DNA of 64,000 nucleotides, taken from the NCBI GenBank assembly GCA_902778535.1, contig CACYYG010000005.1, forward strand, positions 62,001 through 126,000. The letters are read 5' to 3'. Shown here one piece after another: positions 7,315 to 16,312 of the stretch. Made by a program: the position numbers and the translations under genes. The notes beneath the pieces were generated by a model, which saw nothing but the letters and a program-made list of their open reading frames with translations, ran no database searches and was not told where the DNA came from. Origin of the DNA: an uncultured Prevotellaceae bacterium (GTDB lineage: Bacteria; Bacteroidota; Bacteroidia; Bacteroidales; Bacteroidaceae). The stretch's first letter is position 1. Each line of letters opens with the position of its first letter.

Positions 7315-9278
7315 AAAGAATAATTGTATTTCTCGCAGCTCTTGTGCTGACATTTGCAGCAGGAGCACAGACGCTGAATGTGCAGGTGGGCAACGTCACC
7401 TATCTCTTCCCCGCTGCAAAGACGGGCGAGATGACCTACGACAATGGCACGGCTGTGACCATTATGGGCAAGACGTTTGCTCTTAGTGAGATTGACGCAA
7501 TGACCGTCGACAACACGAATGTGACAGACAACAGCGTCGGCGTTAGCTACGACGGCACGACGGCCACCGTCACCGTGGCGGGCAACGTGGCGCAGTATGT
7601 CACGCCTACCGTCAACGGAGCACATGTCACGATAGACCAGACGAACACCGATGCCGTTGATGACGACGAGATTACCTACACGCTGAGCGGTACGACCGCC
7701 GATGGCGAGTTTGCCCTCTCAGGCTCCTACAAGTGTACGGTGTCATTGGCCGGGCTGACGCTGACTAATCCCAGCGGCGCCGCCATCAACATCACCAACG
7801 GCAAGCGCATACAGCTCAGCGCGAAGAAAAACACCGTGAACACGCTGACCGACGGGGCCAACGGGCAGCAGAAGGCCTGCGTCTACAGCAAGGGCCAGAT
7901 CCAACTGCAGGGCAACGGCACGCTGAACGTCGTGGGCAACACGAAACACGCTATTAAGAGCGGCGACTATATCACCGTGAAGAATCTTACGCTGAACATC
8001 ACCAAGGCTGTGGGCGACGGTATTTCGTGTGAAGAGTATTTCCAGATGAAGGGCGGCACTGTGAGCATCAGTGGAGTAGGGGATGACGGTATACAGTGCG
8101 ACCTGGGCGGCACTGCCTCGACAGGCGAGACTGCCGACCATGAAGACGAGGATAGCGGCAATGTCTACTTAGAGGACGGCACGCTCAGCATCGCCGTTAC
8201 CGCCACTGCTGCCAAGGGCGTCAAGGCTAACGGCGACATGAAGGTGAGCGGAGGTAACATCACCGTCAGTACTGCTGGCGGTGGCGCATGGGATTCTGAC
8301 GATAAGAAGACGAAGGCTTCGTCGTGCCTCAGCGCCGATGGCAACACCACCATCAGCGGCGGCACACTCAGACTCACCAGCACAGGTGCTGGCGGCAAAG
8401 GCATCAGCACCGACGGCACCTTCACGGCTACGGGCGGCACGCTGGCCGTCAAGACATCGGGCAATGCTGTCGTGGCATCGTCTAACGGCACTATCTCTAC
8501 TGTCAGTTCGTCGCAGCAGCTCGACCGCTACAGCAGCAACTACAAGTCGTCGCCCAAGGGCATCAAGGCCGACGGCGCCATCAATGTCAGCGGCGATGCC
8601 GTCATCAGCGTTACAACGACTGGTGCTGGCGGCGAGGGCATCGAGAGCAAGACCTCCATCAATATCACTGGCGGACAGGTGGCCGTCAGTGCTGCCGACG
8701 ATGCCATCAACTCCTCCTATAGCACCAGCGGCAACGGTATGGGCGACTTGACCATCAGCGGCGGCTATGTCTATGCGCGCTCTACAGGCAACGACGGCCT
8801 CGATGCCAACGGCAACTGCTACATCAAGGGCGGACTGGTATATGCCGTCGGCGCCTCACAGCCCGAGGTGGCCATCGATGCCAACAGCGAGCAGCAGAAG
8901 AAACTCTACGTCAGCGGCGGCACCATCATCGCCATCGGCGGATTGGAAAGCGGCGCACAGCTGACGCAGTCGTGCTATTCGGCCTCGTCGTGGAACAAGA
9001 ACACGTGGTATGCCATCACAGTAGGCAGCGACACTTTTGCCTTTATGACCCCGGCCAGTGGCGGCAACACGCTTGTTGTCAGCGGTGCTTCACAGCCCAC
9101 GCTGAAGAGCGGTGTCAGCGTCAGCGGCGGCACCACCATATTCGACGGCTTAGGCATTATTGCTCCTACAGTCAACGGCGGTTCCAGCGTCAACCTTCAG
9201 AATTACACAGGCGGTGGCGGTGGTCATGGCGGCGGACCCGGTGGTGGTGGCGGTCCCGGTGGTGGCGGCTGGTGGTAA
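7311..9278 (+). CDS. Secreted beta-helix carbohydrate-binding protein (Cthe_2159-like)
   Basis: A 655-residue exported protein (signal MKRIIVFLAALVLTFAAGAQ). After an N-terminal module (about 21-65) the body is a long series of short beta rungs rich in ISGGT, GDGISCEE, GDDGIQCDLGG, GIKADGAINVSGDAVI, DDAINSS, GNDGLDANGN. These Asp/Gly turns are the calcium-binding rungs of the Cthe_2159 family, known to bind polygalacturonate and cellulose. The extreme C-terminus is almost only Gly (GGGGGHGGGPGGGG) ending WW. It is coupled to the small secreted gene before it and followed by a LytS/LytTR pair. Substrate here is inferred from the family. Confidence 0.8.
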   Translation: MKRIIVFLAALVLTFAAGAQTLNVQVGNVTYLFPAAKTGEMTYDNGTAVTIMGKTFALSEIDAMTVDNTNVTDNSVGVSYDGTTATVTVAGNVAQYVTPTVNGAHVTIDQTNTDAVDDDEITYTLSGTTADGEFALSGSYKCTVSLAGLTLTNPSGAAINITNGKRIQLSAKKNTVNTLTDGANGQQKACVYSKGQIQLQGNGTLNVVGNTKHAIKSGDYITVKNLTLNITKAVGDGISCEEYFQMKGGTVSISGVGDDGIQCDLGGTASTGETADHEDEDSGNVYLEDGTLSIAVTATAAKGVKANGDMKVSGGNITVSTAGGGAWDSDDKKTKASSCLSADGNTTISGGTLRLTSTGAGGKGISTDGTFTATGGTLAVKTSGNAVVASSNGTISTVSSSQQLDRYSSNYKSSPKGIKADGAINVSGDAVISVTTTGAGGEGIESKTSINITGGQVAVSAADDAINSSYSTSGNGMGDLTISGGYVYARSTGNDGLDANGNCYIKGGLVYAVGASQPEVAIDANSEQQKKLYVSGGTIIAIGGLESGAQLTQSCYSASSWNKNTWYAITVGSDTFAFMTPASGGNTLVVSGASQPTLKSGVSVSGGTTIFDGLGIIAPTVNGGSSVNLQNYTGGGGGHGGGPGGGGGPGGGGWW

Positions 9279-9342
9279 TCCTGTTGACTGAACGAAACGG
9301 CTGCTTTGCTGAATATTTTTGGCATAGTGGCCGTTATAGTTG

Positions 9343-9350
9343 TATCTTTG
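9343..9350 (+). promoter_or_regulatory. -7 element TATCTTTG for the histidine kinase gene
   Basis: TATCTTTG 47 nt upstream of the ATG at 9397, with a T-rich TTTTTGG about 22 bp further upstream as a possible -33 element. Confidence 0.6.
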
Positions 9351-9396
9351 CCATCAATTCACTAACAATAATCTGCTGTTTCAAACGTTATTAAAA

Positions 9397-10569
9397 ATGA
9401 GAAAAACGTACTGGGTGAAGCAATCGCGACAGGAGAACATCACGTACTTGGTAGTGTGGGGCTTGCTCTTTGCAGCTCCGCTACTAAGCTTCTACGTGCG
9501 CACTATCGGCGACACGAATGTTGCGTTTGACTGGGCGGAGGTGTTCTTCGTGTGGAAGAAGTTTGCCGTCTTCCTGTTGCTGTTTCTCGTCCATAACTTT
9601 CTGTTGGCACCGCTGCTTGTATATGGGCACAAGCGTTTGACATACTTTGCCTTCGTAGCCGTGCTGTTAGGGGCCTTCACCGTTTGCCAATGCAGCAGCA
9701 GGCCAAAGAAACCGGATGGCCCTCCACAAAAAGAAATGATGGGGCACGATTTCCCTGGGCCTCCCGACAGGCCTCCGATGCCGCACCATAAGTTCCGTCC
9801 AGCCGACGCTCCTCCTCCCATCGTCGGCGAGCGCGACATTCTGGCCATCGTGGTGCTCCTGCTGATGTTTGGTGCCAATCTCGGCATTAAGGGCTATTTC
9901 CGCAGCCGCGACGACAGGAAGAGGCTGGCCGAGCTGGAGAAACAGAACCTGGAACAGCAACTGGAGTACCTGCGTTATCAGATCAATCCGCACTTCTTTA
10001 TGAACACGCTCAACAACATCCACGCCCTTGTCGACATCGACCCGGCAAAGGCGCAGGAAACCATCGTGGAGCTTTCGAAGATGATGCGCTTCGTGCTCTA
10101 TGAAGGAAACAAACAGGGTGTGCCTCTTTCGCGCGAGTTTGACTTCATGCGCCATTATGTTGCTCTGATGCAACTGCGCTATACCGACAAAGTAAGCATC
10201 ATTATCGACCTTCCCCAAGAAGTACCCGACCGTCAGATACCGCCGCTGATTCTCATCACTTTCGTTGAGAATGCCTTCAAGCACGGCGTCAGCTATCAGC
10301 ATCCGTCGTTCATCGAGATGAAGGTTAGTGTAGAGGACGACCGGCTCCATTTCACTTGCCGTAACTCGAAGGCTGAGGCGCAACCTGGTCTCGGTGAGGC
10401 CGAAGGCGGAGTGGGATTGACCAACGTCAGGAAACGGCTGAACCTGCTTTTTGGCAACAGCTATACACTCAAGATACATGACGGCGCTGACGTCTACTGC
10501 GTTGATCTCGTCATCCCAATCAAGTTACAGGCTCCACTCCTTGAAGGGAAGGCTGGCGTCGAAAAATAG
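9397..10569 (+). CDS. LytS/YehU-type sensor histidine kinase
   Basis: A 390-residue membrane kinase. The first half has about four hydrophobic segments (VWGLLFAAPLLSFYV, FAVFLLLFLVHNFLL, YFAFVAVLLGAFTV, ILAIVVLLLMFGANLG) with a Pro-rich loop between the third and fourth (PPQKEMMGHDFPGPPDRPPM). The phospho-acceptor block is LRYQINPHFFMNTLNNIHAL (about 192-211), diagnostic of the His_kinase family of LytS. The ATP-binding part has FVENAFKHGVSY (N box) and GVGLTNVRKRL (G box). It should phosphorylate the LytTR regulator encoded 17 bp downstream. Start taken at the ATG at 9397 just before the first helix. Confidence 0.9.
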   Translation: MRKTYWVKQSRQENITYLVVWGLLFAAPLLSFYVRTIGDTNVAFDWAEVFFVWKKFAVFLLLFLVHNFLLAPLLVYGHKRLTYFAFVAVLLGAFTVCQCSSRPKKPDGPPQKEMMGHDFPGPPDRPPMPHHKFRPADAPPPIVGERDILAIVVLLLMFGANLGIKGYFRSRDDRKRLAELEKQNLEQQLEYLRYQINPHFFMNTLNNIHALVDIDPAKAQETIVELSKMMRFVLYEGNKQGVPLSREFDFMRHYVALMQLRYTDKVSIIIDLPQEVPDRQIPPLILITFVENAFKHGVSYQHPSFIEMKVSVEDDRLHFTCRNSKAEAQPGLGEAEGGVGLTNVRKRLNLLFGNSYTLKIHDGADVYCVDLVIPIKLQAPLLEGKAGVEK

Positions 10570-10586
10570 TAAAAAGTAAATCGTAA

Positions 10587-11321
10587 ATGAACATCCGTTG
10601 TCTCGCCATCGACGATGAGCCATTGGCTCTGCAACAGCTCGTTGCCTACATCAACAAGGTGCCGTTTCTCGAACTGGCCGCACAGTGCCAAAGCGCGCTG
10701 GAGGCTCGGGATTTTCTGCTGAACGACACGGCCGATGCCATTTTCTGCGACATCAATATGCCCGACCTCAACGGCATGGACTTCGTGAAGTCGCTCGCCG
10801 CGCCGCCGCTCGTCGTCTTCACTACGGCCTATTCAGAATATGCCGTTGAGGGATTCCGCGTCAATGCCGTCGACTATCTGCTGAAGCCCTTCGGCCTGCA
10901 GGACTTCCAAAGGGCAGCCAACCGCATAAAGGAAAGGCTACAGACTGAGGACGGAAGGTTAAAGGAGAATTCTCCTAAAACAGACATTCCTGACAACTCT
11001 TTCTTCCTCAAGACCGACTATCGCATTGTGAAGGTTGCCGTCAGTGATATCCGCTATATTGAGGGAATGAGCGAATATCTGAAAGTGTGGCTGGAAGGTC
11101 AGCCGAAGCCAATTGTCACTTTGCTGTCGATGAAGAAGATGGAGGAGCGTCTGCCCGACAATTTTATGCGGATTCATCGCTCCTACATCATCAATCTCGA
11201 CAAGATTCAGGAGGTGAATAAAAACCGCGTCATCATGGACGCCGACACATATCTGCCCATCGGCGACCTTTACAAAGAAGCCTTTCAGGCATATTTAGAC
11301 ACGAGATTTCTTGGGAAATAG
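10587..11321 (+). CDS. LytTR-family response regulator
   Basis: A 244-residue cytoplasmic regulator. Residues 1-120 are a receiver domain: acidic pair DDE (about 9-11), phospho-acceptor Asp in FCDINMPDLNG, Thr in VFTTAYSEYA and Lys in LLKPF. Residues about 145-240 are a LytTR DNA-binding domain (FFLKTDYRIVKVAVSDIRYIE, FMRIHRSYIINLDKI). It forms a two-component pair with the kinase upstream, 17 bp apart. The nearest candidate targets are the two secreted proteins at 6937-9278, an inference from position only. Confidence 0.92.
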   Translation: MNIRCLAIDDEPLALQQLVAYINKVPFLELAAQCQSALEARDFLLNDTADAIFCDINMPDLNGMDFVKSLAAPPLVVFTTAYSEYAVEGFRVNAVDYLLKPFGLQDFQRAANRIKERLQTEDGRLKENSPKTDIPDNSFFLKTDYRIVKVAVSDIRYIEGMSEYLKVWLEGQPKPIVTLLSMKKMEERLPDNFMRIHRSYIINLDKIQEVNKNRVIMDADTYLPIGDLYKEAFQAYLDTRFLGK

Positions 11322-11326
11322 CTGTT

Positions 11327-11396
11327 AGGGATTGCTGACAATGAGCAGACCGTTGTCGGCCGTGAAGAGCCATTTACTCACCTTCTGTCGGCTGTC
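11327..11396 (-). repeat. Mosaic of two copied gene fragments
   Basis: Positions 11327-11359 match 16315-16347 (3' end of the Cys-rich lipoprotein gene) at 32 of 33 bases. Positions 11355-11396 match 12467-12508, inside the neighbouring receptor gene, at 39 of 42. Read on the minus strand the mosaic gives DSRQKVSKWLFTAD joined to DNGLLIVSNP and a stop, both in the source frames. The joint is at the shared word GTCGG. It lies just after the receptor stop codon. Confidence 0.85.
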
Positions 11397-11407
11397 TTGT
11401 GGTCGGT

Positions 11408-13933
11408 TCAATATCCCATTCGTGAAGTGTCCACCTCCTTCTTTTTCTTCTCCTTGAAGTTGCCGATGCGATAGATGGCGGTGAGCGAATAGCTGGTGTA
11501 AGGCATCCAGACACGCATGGCGTAGTCCTGATTGGCCAATGAGCTGTGCGTGGTGGCGTGGCCGTTCAGTATGTTGACGCCCTTGGCCACAAGGCTCCAT
11601 TTGCCATTGGCTGATGTGTAACGGAGTGTGGCATTGAGGCGCAGCATCGGGTCGATGTCATAGACTCCCTGGATGGCCTTCGTCTGGAAGAAAGGATTGA
11701 GGATGAACTGGAGGTTATGCCGCTGGGAGAACTTAACTACAGCCATGCCGCCAAGGATGCCTGAGAGACGGGTGCGGTCAATGGGCAGGTCGAAGAACTG
11801 GGTCTTGTCGTGACGGTAGAGGGCGGTGGCATTGACGTTACCGTTGAGCCACTGGCCGACACGGAACTGCGCCGAGGTCTGCAAGCCGAAGTAGTTGGAG
11901 TAATCGAAGTTGGTCTCTTTCATAATGACAGCCATGCGGTCTGTGGGCTGGTAGGCCATCTGCACGAAGTAGTCGGGTTCCAGCATGGCAAATGCGGTGA
12001 AGGTGTATTTGCGGTTCAGCTGCCACATCAGATTGATGTCGTATTCCGACATAGGCCTCAGGTCGGGGTTTCCCCATATCTCGCTGTAGGCCGAGGCGTA
12101 GTAGATGCTGCTCATGGTGCTCCAGTAGCTGGGGTAGACGGCCTCGCTGCTGAACGAGAGGTTGAGCATGTTCTTGGCATTGATGTTCCACATGGCATTG
12201 AACTGCGGATAAATGCGCCACTCGTTCCACTTGGTGGCATGATATTGCTCTGCCGTTACAGAGGCATCAAGGCTCAGCGACTCGCCAATCTGTTTGCTCA
12301 TTCCGATGTAGCCGTTCAGGATGCGCTCGTCGTAGTTCACATGCGAGGTAGCATCAGGCAGAGGCTGGCCGCTGGCATCGAGGGTGGTCTGGTAGCTATT
12401 GTTATTGGTAAACTGCGCCTTGCCGCCGTAGTTCAGTTCCCAGCCTTTCGGCAGCGCGTGTGTCTGGTCGGCGGTGAAGAGCCACTTGCTCACCTTCTGT
12501 CGGCTGTCGACCGAGAGATTGCGGCTGATGTCGTTCAGCTTTCCTTCAAGATGCTGTGTGCTCGGCTCCTGATAATTGGTATAGGATGCTCCGAGTTGCA
12601 GACCGAAGGGAGCAGAATAATTAGCATCCACATTGTGGAGGTAGGTATGCTGTCGGGAGTTTTGTATAGACTGCGCCGTGCCTGTTGTGGTATTGGTGGA
12701 GCGGGTGCTGTTCCATTGTCCCGTATAGGCCAGGCTCAGGCGGTGGTTGTCGCTGATAGAATAGTCCATGCCGAGGCGGTAGTCATGGTCGGTGCCGTCG
12801 CTGCGGTTGCGGGTCTTGTCGTTGTACGGCACGCGCTGGCCGTTAAGCGGATGGTTCGCCTCATGCTCCACCTGACCGTAGCCCGTGCCATGAGTAAACC
12901 TGTACGAAGCGTCGATGCCCAGTTTGCCGTGATTACAGATGACGCTTCCGCCCGCATATCCCTCGCCGTACTTGCCTTGCTCCCAGCCGCCCATCAGTTG
13001 TCCTGACAGTTGGTTGGTACCGGCAAAGTCCTTCGTCACAATGTTGATGGCCATACCCCTCACATGATATTTCGCAGGAGCCGACGGCATCACCTCGGCT
13101 TTGGCCAGCATGGCAGCGGGCATCTGCTTCAAGCGCTCTACTACTTTGTCAGCACTGAGTGTCGTAGGCTTGCCGTTGATGATGAGTGTCACCGCCTGTC
13201 CGCCAAACATAATGTTGCCGTTCATCTCGCTCACGCCGGGAATGCTGGTCAGCGCGTCGTAGGCATTGTCGGCGGGATACAGTTGCAGGAGCATCGGCAT
13301 GTTATAGACCAGATGACCGTTCTCAGTGCCCGACACGATGCGCTCGCCCGTCACCTGTACGCCGTTCAGCCTGATGGTCTCCATCTTGAGCATGATGGAA
13401 CCTGTATCCCTTTTGTCGAGCATGACGTAGCCGGTCTTGTAGCCGACGAAAGAGACACGGGCCAGGACGGGCATCTGCTCGCAGGGAATGACGAAGAGAC
13501 CGCTCTCGTTCGACACACCGCCTGCCAGGAGCGTGGAGTCCTGCGGCGAGAGCAGGGCGATGTTAGCATAGGCGATGGGCTGTTGCTGCTCATCAACGAT
13601 AGTTCCTTTGTATCGCGAAGTCTCCTTCTGCGGACACTCCACATAGATTTCTCGGTCGTCAGGCTTCACAGTCATGCGGACGGGATAGAAGCCTATCATC
13701 TGCTGGATGGCATCGGGCAGCTTCTTATTCTTGACGGTGGCCGTGATGCGGAAGTCCTCCAGTTCGTTGTAGAGGAAGTTGATGACAAACTCTGTCTGCT
13801 CATTGTTCAACTGGAGCAGGGCCTCACTGAGCGGCACATCATTATATGTGTGGGTGATGCGCTGTGCAAAGGTGGCAAGGGGCAGGCAAAGAATGTAGAC
13901 CATACATGCAAAAGAATATAATGCGTGTCTCAT
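11408..13933 (-). CDS. TonB-receptor-like outer-membrane protein with STN domain
   Basis: An 841-residue outer-membrane protein. A signal peptide (MRHALYSFACMVYILCLPLATFAQ) is followed by an STN-type signalling domain (about 25-100: VPLSEALLQLNNEQTEFVIN) and a carboxypeptidase-like beta sandwich (about 108-185: YKGTIVDEQQQPIAYANIAL). A plug-like region (LTSIPGVSEMNGNIMFGG, LIINGKPTTL) and a long beta-barrel follow. The gene overlaps the anti-sigma gene by 4 bp, which overlaps the sigma gene by 4 bp, forming a cell-surface signalling unit in which ligand binding is relayed through the anti-sigma factor. The ligand is unknown. A 42-bp piece of this gene is copied at 11355. Confidence 0.88.
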   Translation of the reverse strand: MRHALYSFACMVYILCLPLATFAQRITHTYNDVPLSEALLQLNNEQTEFVINFLYNELEDFRITATVKNKKLPDAIQQMIGFYPVRMTVKPDDREIYVECPQKETSRYKGTIVDEQQQPIAYANIALLSPQDSTLLAGGVSNESGLFVIPCEQMPVLARVSFVGYKTGYVMLDKRDTGSIMLKMETIRLNGVQVTGERIVSGTENGHLVYNMPMLLQLYPADNAYDALTSIPGVSEMNGNIMFGGQAVTLIINGKPTTLSADKVVERLKQMPAAMLAKAEVMPSAPAKYHVRGMAINIVTKDFAGTNQLSGQLMGGWEQGKYGEGYAGGSVICNHGKLGIDASYRFTHGTGYGQVEHEANHPLNGQRVPYNDKTRNRSDGTDHDYRLGMDYSISDNHRLSLAYTGQWNSTRSTNTTTGTAQSIQNSRQHTYLHNVDANYSAPFGLQLGASYTNYQEPSTQHLEGKLNDISRNLSVDSRQKVSKWLFTADQTHALPKGWELNYGGKAQFTNNNSYQTTLDASGQPLPDATSHVNYDERILNGYIGMSKQIGESLSLDASVTAEQYHATKWNEWRIYPQFNAMWNINAKNMLNLSFSSEAVYPSYWSTMSSIYYASAYSEIWGNPDLRPMSEYDINLMWQLNRKYTFTAFAMLEPDYFVQMAYQPTDRMAVIMKETNFDYSNYFGLQTSAQFRVGQWLNGNVNATALYRHDKTQFFDLPIDRTRLSGILGGMAVVKFSQRHNLQFILNPFFQTKAIQGVYDIDPMLRLNATLRYTSANGKWSLVAKGVNILNGHATTHSSLANQDYAMRVWMPYTSYSLTAIYRIGNFKEKKKKEVDTSRMGY

Positions 13934-14613
13934 CTTACTACCAGCGTTTTGTCTTCCATGCCGATGTTCACGGCTTCGAAGGTGTTCAACTTTTCCACAA
14001 CACGGTCGAGGCTGTCTTCACGCTTCCATACGAAATGGAAACGGAGCTGGCGGGCCGCTTCATTCTCAAACTCCACGCCGAGCCCGTGGGCTGTAGCAAT
14101 GGCTGTAATCATGGAGTCGAGCGTCACATTGTCGAAAACGAAAGATTCGGTGGATATGGTATCGGCCTTAACCGTATCTGCAGGCAGGGGAGCGACTGGC
14201 TCGATGACGGCCATTTGCTCCGTCGTGGGCTGTTGCGGCTTGGAAGTGCTGATGTTGCGCACAATTTGTATGGCGGCAAAGGCAATGCCCGAAGCCAGGA
14301 GCACACCGATGAAGGATGCCGCCATCTTGTGGGGTGCGAGGAAGGCAAGAACACGGGGTTTTGGCTTTTCTTCGTCGAGGGCATCCAGTTGCTCAGCATG
14401 GCTGGCTGCAAACTTCTCCCATTCGGCATCCACGTCGGGGGTGTCGTTCTTAAGTTCATCGTGCTTGAAGGTTCGCTTGGCAAATCCAAGCTGCTGCACG
14501 AGCAGGCGCATCTCGTCGTCGGCGAGTATCTGCTGTACCTGTTCTTCAGTCAGTTGCTCGGGGTGGGCTTGCAGTTCCATAAGCCACTCTATACGCTGCT
14601 TTTCGGTCATCAT
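13930..14613 (-). CDS. FecR-like anti-sigma factor
   Basis: A 227-residue protein with an N-terminal cytoplasmic region, a single membrane helix (MAASFIGVLLASGIAFAAIQIV, about 106-127) and a periplasmic C-terminus. The last 70 residues (FVFDNVTLDSMITAIATAHGLGVEF...LRFHFVWKREDSLDRVVEKLNTF) match the DUF4974-type domain found at the end of FecR proteins and interacting with receptor STN domains. It should hold the ECF sigma factor at the membrane until the receptor signals. It lacks the long central FecR domain, so it is a short version. It overlaps both neighbours by 4 bp. Confidence 0.8.
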   Translation of the reverse strand: MMTEKQRIEWLMELQAHPEQLTEEQVQQILADDEMRLLVQQLGFAKRTFKHDELKNDTPDVDAEWEKFAASHAEQLDALDEEKPKPRVLAFLAPHKMAASFIGVLLASGIAFAAIQIVRNISTSKPQQPTTEQMAVIEPVAPLPADTVKADTISTESFVFDNVTLDSMITAIATAHGLGVEFENEAARQLRFHFVWKREDSLDRVVEKLNTFEAVNIGMEDKTLVVR

Positions 14614-15113
14614 ATCGCTTTTGAGTTTGAATTAAAATACTTTCTGATTTTCTCCACCGTCTGCTTCAGGTGAGTGTGGACGGTCTGGCGGCTGACGTCC
14701 AGCGCCTCGGCCACCTCCTGGCAGGTCATCTCTCGTAGGTAGCGCAGCCGGAAGACATTCTGCTCCATCGGTGACAGGTTGTCCTGCACGTAGCGCATCA
14801 GTTCCTCCATCTGCATTTGCTCTTCCACCAGATTGCCGCCAATGAGTGTATCGGCGTCCACGGTAAGCAGGCGGGCAAAGCGCTCTTGCACCTGCCTGTG
14901 CTGCAACACATTCAGACAGCGATGGTACACGCTCGCCATGAGGAACGCTTTTGCATTGTCTGTTCGCATCATCGTCTTGCCGCTGATCAGACTGGCGAAC
15001 ACCTCGCTCACTACGTCCTTGCTTTCCGCTTCGTCGAAGAGCAGCGTGAGCGCCAGATGATACATCTGCGTGTAGTGTGTCTTGAACAGACTTTCAACAT
15101 CTTTTCGTGTCAT
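14610..15113 (-). CDS. ECF-type RNA polymerase sigma factor
   Basis: A 167-residue sigma-70 family protein. Region 2 is seen as FKTHYTQMYHLALTLLFDEAESKDVVSEVF (residues about 10-40) and region 4 as LSPMEQNVFRLRYLREMTCQEVAEALDVSRQTVHTHLKQTVEKI (about 115-158), with a clear helix-turn-helix. It is the first gene of the sigma/anti-sigma/receptor unit and by family rule activates that unit or neighbouring genes. No TAnnTTTG element is evident in the 184 bp upstream (15114-15297), which hold no gene I can support. Confidence 0.9.
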   Translation of the reverse strand: MTRKDVESLFKTHYTQMYHLALTLLFDEAESKDVVSEVFASLISGKTMMRTDNAKAFLMASVYHRCLNVLQHRQVQERFARLLTVDADTLIGGNLVEEQMQMEELMRYVQDNLSPMEQNVFRLRYLREMTCQEVAEALDVSRQTVHTHLKQTVEKIRKYFNSNSKAI

Positions 15114-15297
15114 ACACTTATAATACAGTTCAGACGAAGAAAATGTAAAGCGGAAATGCGAATATTTTTAATTCAAACTCAATTTTCTTTATTTCGAGAG
15201 ACAGACAAGGTCGGGTGCATCACCACGCGAGGCAGTCACTCGCATAAGGTGTGGATTGCCAGATAAGAGAGTCTGTTGCCCAGCCCCACCGTCTTTT

Positions 15298-16305
15298 TCA
15301 TTCCTTTCCCGTCAAGCAGGCCGAAATCTCTTCTGCCATGGTGTTCAGTGCCACGCAGTCGGCACGGCTGATGTGCCGTTTGCCGGCATCGTAGGGCCAG
15401 GGACTGAGAATGAGCACCCGTCCTGCGGCACAGGCGTCGAACAGGATGTCGGTAGGCTTATAGTAATTGCGGAAGCCATTGTCGGCAAGGACGATGAAGG
15501 GCCATCGCTCTTTCAGGAGGACATTCATCACCCTTTTCTCATCGGCAGAGATGAACGGCGACACCATCACGCTTCCGCCTCGTGCCGCCAGCACGCAGCC
15601 GTTCATGTAGTCGCGCAGGGCTTTGTTGTCGCCGTGTTCGGCAGCCTCCACCATGGTGCGCCGCACATGCACCGGCATGTAGCTGCCGGCATGCAGCAGT
15701 GCCACGTTGCCCACGCCGTCATAGCTCCGCCCGTTCACCACGATGTCGCGCTGCACCCTGAAGAAGCCCGGCATGAGGCGCTTGGTGGCCAGGCGCTGCG
15801 GGTTCATCTGGACATAGCGAATCATGGTGCTCAGCTGTCCGCGGCGTGACAGCGGCCGGATGAACGGCCGCTCGGTGAAGACTGGGAAGGGGTAGCGCCC
15901 TTCGGCTGTTGTCCCCGAATTCAATACGGGGGCAATGGACAAAGTGTAGGCGTGGCCGTGCTTCTTCACGCCCTGCCAGTAGCCGCGAATCACACTGCGG
16001 ATGCTCGTCGCCATGACCCTGGTCACCTGAATGACAGCATGCAGGTGGTCCGGCATCAGGCAAAACTGTAGAATACGGATGTCGGGATAGTGCCTGCACA
16101 TTACATACAGCTCGTCAACGACGGCATTGCCTAAGGGCGTGCGCTCCACCGTTGCTAACGAGGGGTCATTCCGGGGAATGACCAGCGTGCCGAGCACTGC
16201 CTCACGCGACGGCACCGTCAGCGTGACATGATACACCCCGACGCCCCTCCACGCCGTGCCCGGCTCCTGCCAGTGCCACTGCCTGTCCTCGTCTGTGCCG
16301 TCCAT
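15298..16305 (-). CDS. REP-associated tyrosine transposase (RAYT, Y1_Tnp) with C-terminal extension
   Basis: A 335-residue protein. Residues about 20-175 are the single-domain HUH nuclease of the IS200-like Y1 family: metal-binding His pair in CLMPDHLHAVIQ (H87, H89) and catalytic Tyr in IRYVQMNP (Y164). RAYTs cut single-stranded DNA next to REP palindromes and are believed to spread them. The usual length is 150-230; here about 150 extra residues follow, with ISADEKRVMNVLLKE, FIVLADNGFRNYY, DACAAGRVLILSPW and LNTMAEEI, resembling a DprA-like Rossmann fold (inference). I took the ATG at 16305 rather than an upstream TTG; it lies 7 bp below the lipoprotein stop. No flanking terminal repeats were seen. 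Confidence 0.85.
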   Translation of the reverse strand: MDGTDEDRQWHWQEPGTAWRGVGVYHVTLTVPSREAVLGTLVIPRNDPSLATVERTPLGNAVVDELYVMCRHYPDIRILQFCLMPDHLHAVIQVTRVMATSIRSVIRGYWQGVKKHGHAYTLSIAPVLNSGTTAEGRYPFPVFTERPFIRPLSRRGQLSTMIRYVQMNPQRLATKRLMPGFFRVQRDIVVNGRSYDGVGNVALLHAGSYMPVHVRRTMVEAAEHGDNKALRDYMNGCVLAARGGSVMVSPFISADEKRVMNVLLKERWPFIVLADNGFRNYYKPTDILFDACAAGRVLILSPWPYDAGKRHISRADCVALNTMAEEISACLTGKE

Positions 16306-16312
16306 GGCTGTT

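Noticed and set aside
8290..8750. Arg/Ala/Ser-rich open frame within the beta-helix gene
   Set aside because: It is the shadow of a repetitive Ser/Gly coding sequence in another frame.
15114..15297. Possible REP hairpins flanking the RAYT gene
   Set aside because: No clear inverted pair with long stem was found on either side of the gene within this window.
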